Shown here piece after piece: positions 36,727-48,990 of a stretch of 64,000 nucleotides of DNA. A program made the position numbers and the translations under genes. Under the pieces are notes generated by a model. That model searched no databases. It had not been told where the DNA came from and saw nothing but the letters and a program-made list of their open reading frames with translations. The stretch comes from Azolla caroliniana (taxonomy: Eukaryota > Polypodiophyta). The DNA is taken from NCBI GenBank assembly GCA_043228905.1, contig JBHGNT010000012.1, positions 14,198,001 to 14,262,000 on the forward strand, read 5' to 3'. How positions within the stretch are numbered: position 1 is the first letter of the stretch; every line of letters starts with the position of its first letter.

Positions 36727-38098
36727 GTGCGGACCGTGATCGCACCTGCAGCGGCAAAAGGGTGACACCTCCACCAAATGGACGTCAGGAACGCCTTTCT
36801 TCAAGGCGAATTAGACGAGGTGTACATGGTACAACCACCCGTCTTCGAATCACGCATTCATCCAAAACCCGTATGCCAACTCAAGAAGCCTCTCTATGGC
36901 CTCAAGCAAGCATCGCATGCTTGGCATTCGAAGATTACGCAATATCTTCATCAAATCGGCTTTCGAATGTTGAAATCCGACAACTCCCTCTACATATGAC
37001 ACGACTCTAGAAGCCTAATTATCATCATCCTATATGTGGATGATCTGGTCATTGGAGGTGAAATTTTAGTTGACATCAATAAGGTGAAGTCCCTCCTCTC
37101 CAACAAATTCAAGATGACGGATATGAAGGAGCTTCATTACTTCCTAGGCATTGAGGTAATTCGGACTCCGGTTGGCATTATGATCTCCCAATGGCACTAT
37201 ATCCTCAACTTGTTATACAAGTTCGAGATGACTCAGTGTAAATCTGTGGCAACGCCCCTCGATCGAAACCTCAAACTAGATGTTGACTCCGGCATAGACG
37301 AGTGCAAGCCGACCCAATATCATCAACTGATCAGGAGCCTCATCTATCTCACGATCACTCGACCCGACCTTAGCTATCCAGTTGGACTCCTTAGCCAATT
37401 CATGCAAACTCCGCGAGATATCCATTTCGATTGCGCTAAGAGAGTATTACGATACGTGAGTGGCACAATGGATTACGGTGTTCACTACGCATCGGCCACA
37501 CCAATACGACTCGAAGGGTACACAGACGCAGACTGGGCAGGCTACAAAGCCGATCGACGATCGACCTCCGGATTTGTCTTCTCGCTCAGTAGTGGAGAAA
37601 TATCTTGGAGTAGTAAGAAGCAGCCTACCGCCGCACTTTTGAGTACGGAGGCCGAATACAGGGGTGCAACCGTAGCTGCATGTGAAGCCGTATGGCTCAA
37701 GAGGATTTTGAAGGATCTAGGCATCCCCATCAAGGATCTGACTTCCATTTAATGGGACAACATGAGCAGTATATATCTGGTTCCACGCACGCAAAAAGCA
37801 TATCGAAGTGCACTATCACTTCATTCGAGAGCGCGTACAGGCCGGAGATGTCGACCTTCAACACATCAACACGAATCTTCAAACAACCGACATCTTTACC
37901 AAAGCCTTAGGAGCCAACAATCTTTGGCAATTCATGTCAAAACTCGGATTGATGATTCCTGACTTGCCAAGCTTGAGGGGGAGTACAAGCGAGAACCGGG
38001 TACCGTCCGAACTGGGTACAAGCCAAAGCGGACACCAGAGATCGTCCAAACAGGATACCGGCCGAAGCGAACATCAATCAAAAGGAACCGACCTGAGT
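36727..38098 (+). pseudogene. copia X RT C-terminal part and RNase H
   Basis: Continues the X frame after Y1: QMDVRNAFLQG (about 36775-36807), KKPLYGLKQA (about 36885), YVDDLVIGG at about 37035 as RT active site, then RNase H (about 37560-37900) with LSTEAEYRG and TDIFTKALG. A TGA at about 36764 replaces a Trp codon, another stop follows at 36997, and a frameshift breaks RNase H after 37750. Confidence 0.9.
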
Positions 38099-38114
38099 TG
38101 AGCTTGAGGGGGCG

Positions 38115-38574
38115 TGTTGAGAATCAAGCTCAACATAGTGCAACGTGTGAACACACATTTTGAGAATCCATGATTACTCAAAGGTCAAGAGTCACACCAC
38201 TACACTCTACACATTAACTATGTGTCATAGAATCATATTCTATGACACATAACTAATGAGTTACATATTCCCCATGACTATGAGTCTTCACATTCCCCAA
38301 GAGAGAGAGTGGTTGTTGTAAAGTTAATGAAGAGAAAGGGTGACTCTATATAAAGCACCCTCCTCATACTTCATACTAAGTTGGTTGTGACTCCTTGTAA
38401 TGCTACATTTTCATTTATCATATTCTCCTTGTTAATATACATCTCCTTCTTCTTCAATACTTCATTTTGTCTCTTATCCATCTTGTGTTTCTCTCCTCCC
38501 CTCTTTCCTCTCACACATACACATAACACACATCTCTTCCGCTACACAAGAATCACCATCGATTCTTTACAACA
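38115..38574 (+). repeat. 3' LTR of X
   Basis: 460 bp, from TGTTGAG after the polypurine tract to TACAACA. A TATATAAAG promoter box is at 38347-38355. No second LTR exists in the window for comparison. Confidence 0.75.
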
Positions 38575-38589
38575 ATACTAATAGACTAG

Positions 38590-40459
38590 ATGAACATCAA
38601 GTTGAACCATCGTTTTTCGTGAAGCCATTTAGGGGAGAAAAAAAGGAAAGAACCAAAGAAGCAATCTACACGTGGCTTGGCCAATGGGAGTCTCATTTTG
38701 AGCTCTATCCAAAGCTAGATTGTAGGAAGATTGCATATGTCGGTCGAGAATTAGGGGGTAGCTTTGCACTACAGGGAAATTGCCCAATACTTGGATAGAC
38801 TTTGTTACGGTTTTCAAGGGTCAATTTCTACAACCTCCATCTTGCACCGAGGCAACACAAACATTACTGAACCTCTCTAGCTGGAAATTTTCCTCTCTAG
38901 AAGACTATGTTCACCATACTAGAACCCAAATTCAAAAGTTGGGTCTAAAAGGCGATAAATGGTTAATTGCTTGTTTTGTCAATGGCATCCCCAATTCAGA
39001 CTATCATTGGATAATGCACAATAAGGATCCAAAATCCTTCAAAAAGTTCATTGAAATTGTCCTTTATTGTCAATGCACTTCAAAGAAGAACCATAACAAA
39101 CCCAACGAATTCCTGGATCGCGATTTGATGGGAGACGCAAGAGACCCAACGAATTTCTGGATCGCGATTTCAAGCGACAAAATCCTTTTTGTGTGTTCTA
39201 CTAAAAGAAGGGTCACACAAAATGGCAATGTCGGAAGCTCCAATGCAAAGACCACAACAAAACAAACATAGTTGCAAACCATAAAGGTCTGATTCTCGAT
39301 ATCCTTGAGGTCTATACACATCATTTAAGTAGTTGTAAATGTTCTTTCCCTCACTATGTATTGAGACCCAATGATTTACTATGTGCAAACGGGTATATCA
39401 ATGGATATCCAATACACTTCTTATTTGATTTGGGAAGCTCACATAATTTTGTAAATGATCGTTTGGTTCAGATATGGGAAATTAAACCCGCCGTAAGTGA
39501 TCACACCTATAAGGTGCACTTGGCTTATGGATTCATCAATGGGGCGATTCATTCATTGGCTATTTACATTGATACTTATTTAGAACAAGTAGATTTCCAT
39601 CTCATGAATCCTTGTACCATTGATGTAATACTAGGTTATCATTTGGTTCTTTAATAAAAACTCTTCTTTATCTATTGATTAGGTTCACCATTCAATAATG
39701 TTTACACTAAACGACTGTACTCATTTTATTCAATGTGTTAAAAAAAATCTTCTTTGATCTTCTTAAAGGTCAAACATGGAAATATAGAAAACCTATAGTA
39801 TGGAATGCTACATTAGCCCTTGCCTTTAAGGAACTCAAGGACTTGTGTGCAAATCTCCTTCGCTTCTTTTACCAAATCCTTCAAAAACTTTTCAGGTTGA
39901 AACCGGCGCAAATGATTATGCTATAGGTGTTGTTTTAAACCAAGATGGTAAACCAATAGCTTTTGAGAGTAAGAAACTTGATCCTACTCAATGTTGGTAT
40001 ACCATTCAAGAAAAGGAAGTATTTGCAATTATCCATGCAGTAAAATCATGGCGCCTTTATCTTTATGGAAATCGTTTTGCGGTAACTACGAACCACGAGT
40101 CCTTGAAATATTATCGTGACCATCAAAACTACAAGGGTCGTAAGGCACGATGGGCTGATTTTTTCATACAATATCGTAAAGGTTCCATGAACATTGCCGT
40201 TGATGCGTTGAGTCGTATTTGTGAAGTTAATATGCTTAGCTTCACTGAAGTAACATTAGATCTTTATGATCACCTTTGAGGAATGTATCTTGCTGATAGT
40301 TATTTTGGAAATTACTAGGCAAGAGTTGAGTCTGGAATAGACATCACCACACCTTCAAAGGAATCCTTCCACATTGCTAACGACCTGCTCTACTGTAAAG
40401 GGAAGGTTTGTGTTCCAGATTTGTCTGCGGTCAAAAAGAGAATTCTTTTTGAATGTCAT
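38590..40459 (+). pseudogene. gypsy Z1 gag, protease, RNase H, integrase start
   Basis: Gag is 38600-39270, in several frames (DKWLIACFVNGIPN near 38955). Protease is 39361-39654 with FLFDLGSSHNFV; the expected D-S-G has become D-L-G. Between about 39735 and 39770 the reverse transcriptase core is missing, and the text resumes at RNase H (39800-40279; YAIGVVLNQDGKPIAFESKK). The integrase begins near 40290 and breaks at 40459 where the hAT element lies. Multiple stops. Confidence 0.85.
40452..40459 (+). repeat. left 8-bp target duplication of hAT
   Basis: AATGTCAT, repeated at 45657-45664. Z2 carries the uninterrupted site (the ECHDAPSTG codons of integrase), which confirms the duplication. 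Confidence 0.97.
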
Positions 40460-40720
40460 TAACAATCAGCAACGGTTCGGTTCGATTTGGAAGTCCCAAA
40501 CCCAAATCGGTTCAAACCAAACTCTTAAGAAAAAGTTGAAAATTAAACCGAACTGAATCAAACCACGATACCATCCAAACTGAAACCGTCAAAACCGAAA
40601 CTATCTAAACCGAACCATTTATAAAAAAATCAAACCTAAACCAAATAGTTTCAGAGACTTATGAACCGTTAAGCTGCTAAAACCGTTAAACCGCGGTTTA
40701 ACAGTTTGGTTTTGGTTTCC
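40460..40720. repeat. left terminal inverted repeat and subterminal AAACCG cluster
   Basis: The terminal repeat begins at 40460. The following 260 bases are packed with AAACCG or its complement. Ac transposase is known to bind the similar AAACGG in subterminal DNA, so these are likely transposase sites. Confidence 0.8.
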
Positions 40721-41416
40721 TTTAATAAACATATTATCAATGTTTTTTCTAAAATTTACATAATCCCACATGCTAACATTATGATGACATCTAACAATAA
40801 ATAAAAGATATTAAAAAATGTTAAAACTTGCCAGAACATGTCAATAACTTCCAAACATGTATATAATATGACATTGATTCAATGGCCAAACATTGTAATA
40901 CTTTGATTCCACCAATTAGGTTTATTTCTAATCAATATAAAAATGGAATTTGGGTTTATCCACGATCAGTTACATGTCAATAACTTCAAAACATGTATAT
41001 ATATACAAAATGACATTGATCCAATGACATTGATTCCACCATGTAATATTGTTTTTAAACAAATAATGTAAATTGCATCTGTTTCAGAAGTAGAAATTGT
41101 TCCAACATCCTCTTTATCATCATATGGGGTTAATGGCACTTCAGGGATATGCACCTCAGCATCATGGTTTGTGCCATTCTTTAGTAGTTCCAATGGGCTA
41201 AAAACCAAAAAATTAACCAATAAAGGCCCATGCCACCAAGCAACAACAAAAACTAGAATACGACTTCCATGCATTTACCATGTTTCGGAATCGATGTGAG
41301 TCGAGGATAGAATGAAGACCTTAGAAAATATCCAAAAGTCATGTGATATTTTATAAATATGAATAACAAGAGTATGAAACTATAATGTTCGAAACTAAAA
41401 AGAAATACATGGGTAA

Positions 41417-43675
41417 TTAAACACATGATCTTGTTTGACTCAGCATATAGTCCACTACATAATCCTCCATAGCAATATCTTCCATATCTATACCGAAGTT
41501 ATTATATGCTTCATTGAAGTCTTCAAGTAGTGAAATATTTGACTCATTAAGAACATCCAACCACAACCTAATGCACATTTCAACCTTGAAAGTGCATGAA
41601 TGCAAACGAATTCTATCTTGAAAATTATATTTTGCTTCAGAATTAGCCTCCTCTGACGGCACTGATGATGTTGGTATTGCTAAATAGTCAAAAGCCATCT
41701 TGTACATTCGAGGTAAAGCAAACCTAGTTTAAATGTAATCAAACATTTTGAAACTGGTTTTGCACAAAGTTAAAGAAAAATATCAAATTTATAAGTTATA
41801 ACTAGGAAATGGGAAGCAAACCTGTTGGTGAACCACCATTGAAGTGGATCCGTATCTGTTTTTGCTGGAGGAAATCTCATAAATTGTTCCATTTCTAATT
41901 GTGAAGAAGACATTGATTCTTGAGAAGGCTTATTGACACCTAAGATTTCCCAAATGTCCTCCTGTTTTGTAAGATTTTTGACATATGTTTCATCAGTAGT
42001 GTTTGGAACATCAACGTCATACTTTTCTTCCAATACTTTGTGAACCAAATCAATATCCAAATTCCTCTCAATCGTGTTATTGGGTATTGGAACTCTGAAA
42101 ACACATATGAAGATGAATGCCATTATGTATGAGAAAAAAAAGTAGTAGTAAATTTATTATGTATGAGAAAAACTATTAACATAGTACATACCGTGGATCG
42201 AGAAAGGTCACAATGCGAGAAGGTATGGACTTCAATGATTCTTGGTATCTTATCAAATATTGTAAGCATTTCTCACTAGCTTTTTCTTGCACTTCAAGAG
42301 TTGCCTTGCTTGAGCTAGATTCCATTGACTCCACGTCCTCTCCCAAATAATTGTTACAATGTGTTAACAAGCCATTGAAGGCAAGAGACGCTATTGAGAG
42401 GGTGGGGTACTTTGACCCACTTAAATATGTACAAATTCTAGCAGGTAGAAGTAGACATTGCTCCATTGCTTGTATGTGGTTCCAATCATCTATGGTAAGC
42501 ATATTATCAACAAAATCCACAGCAATAATAGAGTCCGCTATAGTGCAACTCAAAACATATCTGAGTTTCAAGGCTTCTTGGTACATTTCTAAGGTGGAAT
42601 TCCATCTAGTAATGATATCAAGACAAGGCGGCTCCCGCTCTCCATGCTCATACATTGATCTAGAATATTTTCTAAATATAGCTCTACGAACTTTACTAGA
42701 ACGTATGGATAACAAAATATTTCTCAACTTCATAGTGGAATTTGAGATGACCTCTAATGCAGACTTAATACCAAGTTGAAATACATGAACCATACATCTC
42801 AACATATTTGACGAAGGCAAAATATCATTTCCATGCATATCATGTAACAATCTACCCAACTCAGTCGAGGGCATAATAGCATCACTAGCACCATCAGATG
42901 TTATGGATAAAATATGAGAAGAAATACCAAAGGATTTTACACGCATAAATAATGAGTGACCACAACGCTTACCTACGCCATCACCAGGAAATACATGGAA
43001 GAAATCAATGAGCATAGACATTGGCTTAGCAGATTCTCTACATACCCAATGTAATGTCATTGGATAAAATCCTTTCAAACTATTATTTGACCACCCATCA
43101 AAGGTAATTGCAAAACGTGAATCGAGTGCAGACAAAAAATTTATAACTATTTGACGAATGACAACATACATTTGCAATATTAATCGTTTTAAAGTACGTG
43201 CTGACTTAAGCACATACCCTGGTAAGACATCACGCATGAATTGTTTAAAACCTAAGGACTCAACATGCACATGAGGCAACATTTCTGTGATTATATATTT
43301 TGTTATAGAGCTATCAATTTTCTTCTCGAATGTACGAGATATTAGACGCTTAGACATACCTATAGGATGTTGGATCACAGACATTGTATTCATACTTGAG
43401 GAACTATGTTACTGAGATGTGCTAGTAATGTGATGTTTTTCTAATAAATGTTTTGTAAGAGTACTCGTGGATGTATTATTTGACCAAGAAATAGAGCAAT
43501 GAGAGCATCGACGACGGGGCACACCGTTATCTGTGATATTTATAGTGTGTCGGCATGTCCATGAAGTTCGTAGTCTCTTTAATTTGCCTTTACATGTGTT
43601 ACTTGTTGAAGCTGAGGCCATTGAATTTGGGGATGACATAGTGTTCAATAAAGGGGCGTTTACACTCGATTCCAT
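41417..43675 (-). CDS. hAT transposase, three exons, one in-frame stop
   Basis: Exons read on the minus strand: 43675-42192, 42094-41822 and 41723-41417. Borders are GT-AG and phases agree, giving 687 codons. A BED-type zinc finger (CSHC...HLLEKHH) spans about residues 40-85. A TAA at 43409-43411 follows it; downstream the same frame has ATG at 43393, so a finger-less protein could still be made. The RNase-H-like core shows DGWS near residue 170, SDGAS, RCMVHVFQL and RWNST in hAT order. Exons 2 and 3 form the C-terminal dimerisation domain (LQWW, then LAIPTSSVPSEEANS). It would excise and insert the element. Only the one stop is visible, so this is a recent copy. Confidence 0.85.
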
Positions 43676-45424
43676 GTTCTATAAGGAATTAGAAAACTGT
43701 ATCGGACCAAAGGAAGTCAAAATTAGTGATATAATAAGATGATATGCGTAAAATCAAGGGCACAGATTACTCACGATATTGAAGGAGATTCAAAAGAACT
43801 ATATAAATCTAAATGTTTAAGAAGTCATCCAAAACCAGGAGATTATGTCTGATTCTACTATAACCAAAACATTTCCATGTACTCATGCTTCTACTATAGC
43901 CAAAACATATAGAAAATCAATCTTCCAATGCAATAAATTTCTTTCATGAATTCAATTTTAGAATTCTCAAGCTATGTTTCCTAAGGATTTGTATTTATTT
44001 ATTTTGGTGTCACAACAAAGTTGTTGAACCAACTAAATCATCAGAATGCAAGAAAGTGGGAAGGGGGTATAGGCAACCATGCAGTCCTCTTATCTTAGGA
44101 TGATTCCAAAGGCTTTTCAGCATCGAATATTTTGTATTCATTTTCCAAGGATATAAACAAATATAGGATGGACAAAGGATCAACATGTGCATGGAATGCA
44201 TTTAAAAAATCCATTATGTTTTTAGTCTAAAACATTATCTTCCTAGTTTACACGATTCCCATTGAAATAAGAAACAAACGAATTAAACATACAACTTACA
44301 TATGAGCCTCCACATGCCTATCCACGAGTATTTTATCATTAGGAGACAAACATTTTTTCATCCTATTAAATTAGTTTAAGACATCCATTTTTCCCACATA
44401 GTATTGTTGAAATGCAATTTCTATTGACCATACAAAATGTATATTGATTTCATCATGTGCTCGATCTTCTAATCCTTGCATTAGAATTCAATTTTTAGAA
44501 ATATCCAAGACAAATAGGCATGCTATTAGAATATTCAAAATATAGATCATTTAGAAGATGAGCAAAACATAACTACTTGATGACTGCAAATTACAAAACA
44601 AGATTATTGAAAATAGCCTCTTATTATTAAAAAGTTCATACATAATTTATCAAACATGTCTATTGAGTATTTTGATATAAAGAGGGGTGTACCAACTCAA
44701 ATTCATAAAAAAAACATTCTATCATGTAATTTTATCCACGTGATTGATTTGTATGTGTTTCCAACAGCAAGATTGAAAAGTTTGGGCAATCCAAGGAATC
44801 GTTGTGTCTTAAAGATAGTAGGTGAACTAACTAATTGTGGAAAGTGTAATTTATACGATACATTTCCACATGCATTCAAAATCAATTGGATAAACAACAT
44901 TAACAATCGGTTGCATATGTGAACATTTTACTATGTTGTAACTAAAATGTTCACATATGCAAGTATTTACTAAAGCTATTGTTTAAATTAACATGTTAAA
45001 TGTAGGATACCCACTGGCCACAATATGAAAGTAAAAGAATTATATTTGGTATGAAACACAACTCATGGTTGGTTCTTCTTCTTATATATGTGCATACCAA
45101 ATGAAAGTACCTCTATCCAAATGAAATTTAATGAAAATACCTCTACGCAAACTTTTCAGACTCACAACTTGTTTTCGAAGAGCCCCGGCCGCACAAGAAG
45201 AAGGAGAAGGAGAAGGAGAAGGAGACTCAAGAGTTTGTTTTCGAAGAAGAAAAAGAAGTAGAACATGTGAAGAAGAAGAGAGTCGACAATTTGTTTTCGA
45301 AGAAGAAGAAGAAGCAGATCAAGAAGTAGATATGTGTTTTTTAGAAGTTAGGTCAAAATCTACATTCAATATTTCTGAAATTGATAAATTTAACCTTTAA
45401 AATATCTGTTAAAAGAAAATATTT
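43676..45424. other. non-coding 5' part of the hAT element
   Basis: AT-rich, with no frame resembling a protein. It presumably holds the transposase promoter and leader. A GAAGAA-rich stretch at 45190-45320 gives a Glu-rich open frame that I take as low complexity. Confidence 0.55.
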
Positions 45425-45656
45425 ATAAAACTATCACCCAAACTGTTAAGCCGTTTAAAACCGTTTAAACCGAAACCTCTAAACTGATGAGGGGTCGAAC
45501 CAAACCAAACCGAATTGCTGCCCCCTTGAACCGAACCAAACCGTTTGTGAAAATCCAAACTTGAACCAAACCGAACCGAACCATTGAAACTGCTAAACCA
45601 TTCAGCCGTGGTTTCATGGTTCGGTTCGGTTCAAACCGAACCGATGCCGATTGTTA
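45425..45656. repeat. right subterminal AAACCG cluster and terminal inverted repeat
   Basis: Dense AAACCG/CGGTTT words, ending in CCGATTGTTA at 45656. It mirrors the left end. Confidence 0.85.
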
Positions 45657-45664
45657 AATGTCAT
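45657..45664 (+). repeat. right 8-bp target duplication of hAT
   Basis: AATGTCAT, identical to 40452-40459; the integrase reading of Z1 resumes here. Confidence 0.97.
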
Positions 45665-46474
45665 GATGCACCCTCAACAAGAAACCTTGGAATACATCGC
45701 ACACTCATTCTCATCTGCACTCAATTCTATTGGTCTCAGATGCATCTTGACATACATAACTATGTGATTGATATCACCAATGTCAAATTAACAAAGCCGA
45801 GCAACATAAAGCCAGTGGACTTTTATATCCCTTGGACATTCCCAACAATAAATAGGAAAGTATATGCATGGATTTTATTGTTACCCTTCCTCGCACCCAA
45901 AAAGGCCATGATGCCATCTGGGTTGTAGTTGATAGAGTAACGATAACTGCTCCTGAATTGGCTTACCAATTCGTTGATGACTTATTCCATATTTATGGGT
46001 TATTGATGGACATTGTGAGTGATTGACATCCAAAGTTTACTAGCGACTTTTGGACACGGTATTTAAAAAGTTAGAAACTATAGCATGAGCTCTAGGGATC
46101 ATCCTCAATACGATGGACAAACAGAATGGGTAAATCAAATTATTGAGGACATGCTTCAAACATACGTTGCTACGAAGCCAACAAAATGGGAATGTTATCT
46201 CCCAATTTTGGAGTTTGCTTATATAAACTCCAAACATACCTCGATGGGATATAGTCCTTTTATGTTGATGTATGGCTTTCAGCAACGAGCCCCAATTTAT
46301 GTTAATATACATCATGATGAGTTGTGAAGTATGAAAAACTTTCGAAGGGATATGCAAGATATATTGCATATTGCACAAGAGAATATAAAAACAACTCAAG
46401 ATAGAGCGCGTTTTTATTCCAGCCATAATAGGCGACCTTGTGTATTCAACACTAGACAGAAGGTATTTCTACGT
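45657..46474 (+). pseudogene. gypsy Z1 integrase
   Basis: Continues the integrase zinc region (HDAPSTRN...IHRTLILI) and the core to about 46474, including HPQYDGQTEWVNQIIEDM at 46100 and the downstream segment RPCVFNTRQKVFLR. Several stops and frameshifts. It is cut at 46474 by element W, and the next codons are found from 51225. Confidence 0.85.
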
Positions 46475-47056
46475 TGTCGTGAAGAATTTCGGCCAGAGGC
46501 GAAAACCGGGAAACATTGGCTACATCGACAGGGTGTAGCGTGTGTACGCACCCATGTACATTTAGTGTGAATATCGAGGGCGCCTTTATGGCGCCGAAGG
46601 GTAGTCAAGTCGGGATAGACGATCCCATGTAAGTCGGGATTTGTCCCGCATTGTAATGCCTCCCTTTCCTTGTTCTATAAAAGGAAGGGAACGCCCTTTG
46701 TAAAAGGGTTGCCCATTTTGCATTAGAGGGTATACCGTTAGGTTTAGAGTTAGCTTCTTCTTCTTCTTCTCCTTCATGTTCGCTTAGGGTTTGTTGTAGC
46801 TCATCTCCTGTGCAAGACCCTGCTCGGCGCGACGAGCTGAGAGCTCCCCAACGGCGGCTTGGCAGCAGACGACTACTGTAACCTACCTCAGCCCAGCTCG
46901 AAGCCGGGAATGTATTCTTCTTCTATATATATATATATATATATACGTTTGTCTGTGTATATTCGCGTCGTTGTTGGCGTCGGGTGCTTACCCTCTCCTG
47001 CGTTTTCTGTACATAAGGCATGGGTCGGGTTGGGCTGTGTGTGCGGGTGTGTGTGT

Positions 47057-47109
<53 letters not shown>

Positions 47110-47242
47110 CCTTCGGTTGCTTCCGACGTGTTTCTGGGATGCCTCGGTAACGGTGAAGCACGATTTCCTACACTCCATCACTCCCTAGTCCAAGACCCCC
47201 GTGGTCCCGCCTTTCTCCACGCACTCGCGTAACAACGCGACA
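46475..47242 (+). repeat. 5' LTR of W
   Basis: 768 bp. It has a TATAAAAGG promoter at 46676-46684, a TA run at about 46923-46944 and a TC run at about 47060-47110. Confidence 0.92.
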
Positions 47243-47246
47243 TATT

Positions 47247-47260
47247 TGGTGAACCCGACG
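47247..47260 (+). promoter_or_regulatory. candidate primer binding site of W
   Basis: TGGTGAACCCGACG begins 4 bases after the LTR. TGG matches the CCA end of a tRNA. I cannot name the tRNA. Confidence 0.5.
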
Positions 47261-47279
47261 TAAAAGGCGGCAAGGGAGG

Positions 47280-48719
47280 ATGGAGTCGGAAGACGACGAC
47301 CTTGCGGGGATGGTGGCCGAAGTGGTGTTGGAGTCGGCACGAGTGGTGATGAGGCGAGAAGCAGCGCAACAAGCGGTTGAGTGAGTGGTCGAAAGAGTCG
47401 GCCATTTCAACGGGGACAAAGTCCCATCTTACTTGGAAGCCTACAACGCGGAAATGGAGGAGCGTGGCGTAGACGAGGCGTTGAGGCTGGAGTTCTTCTA
47501 CCGGGTCGTAGTTGTACGGATGCATGCGGAAGTAAAGGAGCTCCGTGAGGCTCATAGTTCGTGGGAGGCCTTCGAAGAGGTGCTCCTGAAAGCATACAGA
47601 GGACGGCGGAAGAGCCGGGGACGGCACGACTTCGACCAGTGGGTAGCATCGGCAAAGACCCACCGGGGTGCAACGAAGGCGTTCCGGAAGTTCGAGCGAC
47701 GACTTGCTCGGCTCCCAGAGCGGGAACAAGGTTTGGTGGGGGCGGACAAAGTCCTTTTGTTCGTCAGGTCGATCGACCGAGCGGAACAGGAAGCCATCGG
47801 GATTGAGCTCGAAGACGATGATGGAGCGAATGGGCTTACGGAGGACTGGTCGAAGGTCGTAAGGGTGTGCCAAAGGCTAGACAACGAGCGAGCCGAGAAG
47901 GCTAAGAGGAAGGTACGTGACGGCGTGCCATCACAGCGGGAAGAGGCCGAATGGCAAAGAGAGTCGGCAAGGGTCGGCGTTGGGGCCAGGATTGCGGAGG
48001 CGTACGCAGCGCTCAAAGCGATGCTCGAGGAAGAGGGAGGATCGAGGCTAGAAGCTGAGACCGAGGACACGGACTTGCCCCACGCGACGGCGGAAGATCG
48101 GTACGATGGTACCACAGGAGAGGGTGCGAAACGAAACGCCTTCTCGAGTTGCGGAAATAGAACGGCCAAGGACGAGGCCGAGATACCGATCGTGGAACCG
48201 GAACGTTGGGACCAACAGTTTCAGGCGTGTCAGCCCGAGATCCCGGGCATTGGAGAAGCAAGCCCAGACGGACCTTGCGCGATCGGTAAGAAGACGACCG
48301 CCGACCACGGAGAGCCGGTGGCTACGGACAAGGGTGAAGAACGGACGGGCGATTCCTTGTGTCTTCCCACACTTGCTCCCGAGACGATGGGAGTCAGGCC
48401 CGAGCGTCCATGTGAGTCCCAAGCGGAGGAAGGCGACGACGATAGACCAAGAATCACCGGCGAGACAGTACGGGGAAGGAGCGGGCGAAAGCCCACGGAC
48501 CCGATTCCGGAGAACTCGGCAATTTGGCCCGTATGCCCGTGTAAGACCGAGGAGATGGATGGCGGTACTGAGGAGTCCTGGCACGATGCCAGTGAAGACG
48601 GATGGGAAAAGGCCTGCGAGGAGGCCGGGGACAGACACGGCACGTGGAGATCGGCATTCCGATACGGGTGGAGCGTGATCCGGTCGTGGGCCGTTCGATC
48701 GAGGCTGGACTCGGCATAA
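47280..48719 (+). CDS. gag-like protein of element W, one nonsense codon
   Basis: The ATG at 47280 opens a frame broken by a TGA at 47382-47384 (probably from CGA) and then open for 444 codons to 48719. Residues about 35-215 of the whole look like a plant retrotransposon gag: GDKVPSYLEAYNAEM, FYRVV, SWEAFEEVLLKAY, and the long charged helices that follow. The rest is Glu/Lys/Pro-rich and low in motifs; I see no CCHC knuckle. If translated it would supply particle protein only. Codons are strongly G/C-ending, unlike its AT-rich surroundings. The frame is long and clean, so this copy is recent or constrained. Confidence 0.7.
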
Positions 48720-48990
48720 AGGTGCCGATACGGGAGGGGGTGCGGGACGAGCTGCCCTCTTTTACATGGGGAGAAAGACCGACTGGGCAAAGGTCGAGAT
48801 TACGGACAAGAACCGGGCGGAGCGGACTCCCGGATAACCATTCTGGGAGGGAGGAAGAGAGCAGGCCTACGAAGAGGCCGAGGACACGGTACGTCAGTAC
48901 CACGGGAGAGGGTGCGGAGTAAACCGCCCTCTCGGCATGAGGAAAAGGACGACCCGGGACAGGGTCAAGAAGGCGACGAACGCCTACGGA

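Larger units (their letters stand above)
29113..38574 (+). mobile_element. Ty1/copia element X, 5'-truncated, interrupted by Y1
   Basis: A plus-strand copia element in two parts, 29113-31489 and 36727-38574. The 5' LTR and most of gag are missing; X starts abruptly in the gag C-terminus against the LINE. Y1 sits in the reverse transcriptase and duplicated the pentamer GTGCG (31485-31489 and 36727-36731). A polypurine tract (GCTTGAGGGGGCG, about 38102-38114) and one LTR (38115-38574) end it. Confidence 0.88.
40460..45656 (-). mobile_element. hAT DNA transposon, complete
   Basis: 5197 bp. The left end TAACAATCAGCAACGGTTCG and the inverse of the right end TAACAATCGGCATCGGTTCG match at 18 of 20 bases. 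The 8-bp target duplication AATGTCAT is typical of hAT. Both ends carry dozens of AAACCG/CGGTTT words (about 40470-40720 and 45425-45650). The transposase is on the minus strand with BED finger, catalytic core and dimerisation domain. It is inserted in the integrase of Z1. Confidence 0.95.

Noticed and set aside
44656-44922. 88-codon frame in the hAT 5' region
   Set aside because: No similarity that I recognise, AT-rich, and on the strand opposite the transposase; treated as chance.
45131-45400. 89-codon Glu/Arg-rich open frame in the hAT element
   Set aside because: It comes from a GAAGAA-type simple repeat and is not on the transposase strand.
47178-48903. Long minus-strand frames opposite W gag
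   Set aside because: The GC-rich gag frame on the plus strand explains them; their translations are low-complexity Ser/Arg/Pro text.
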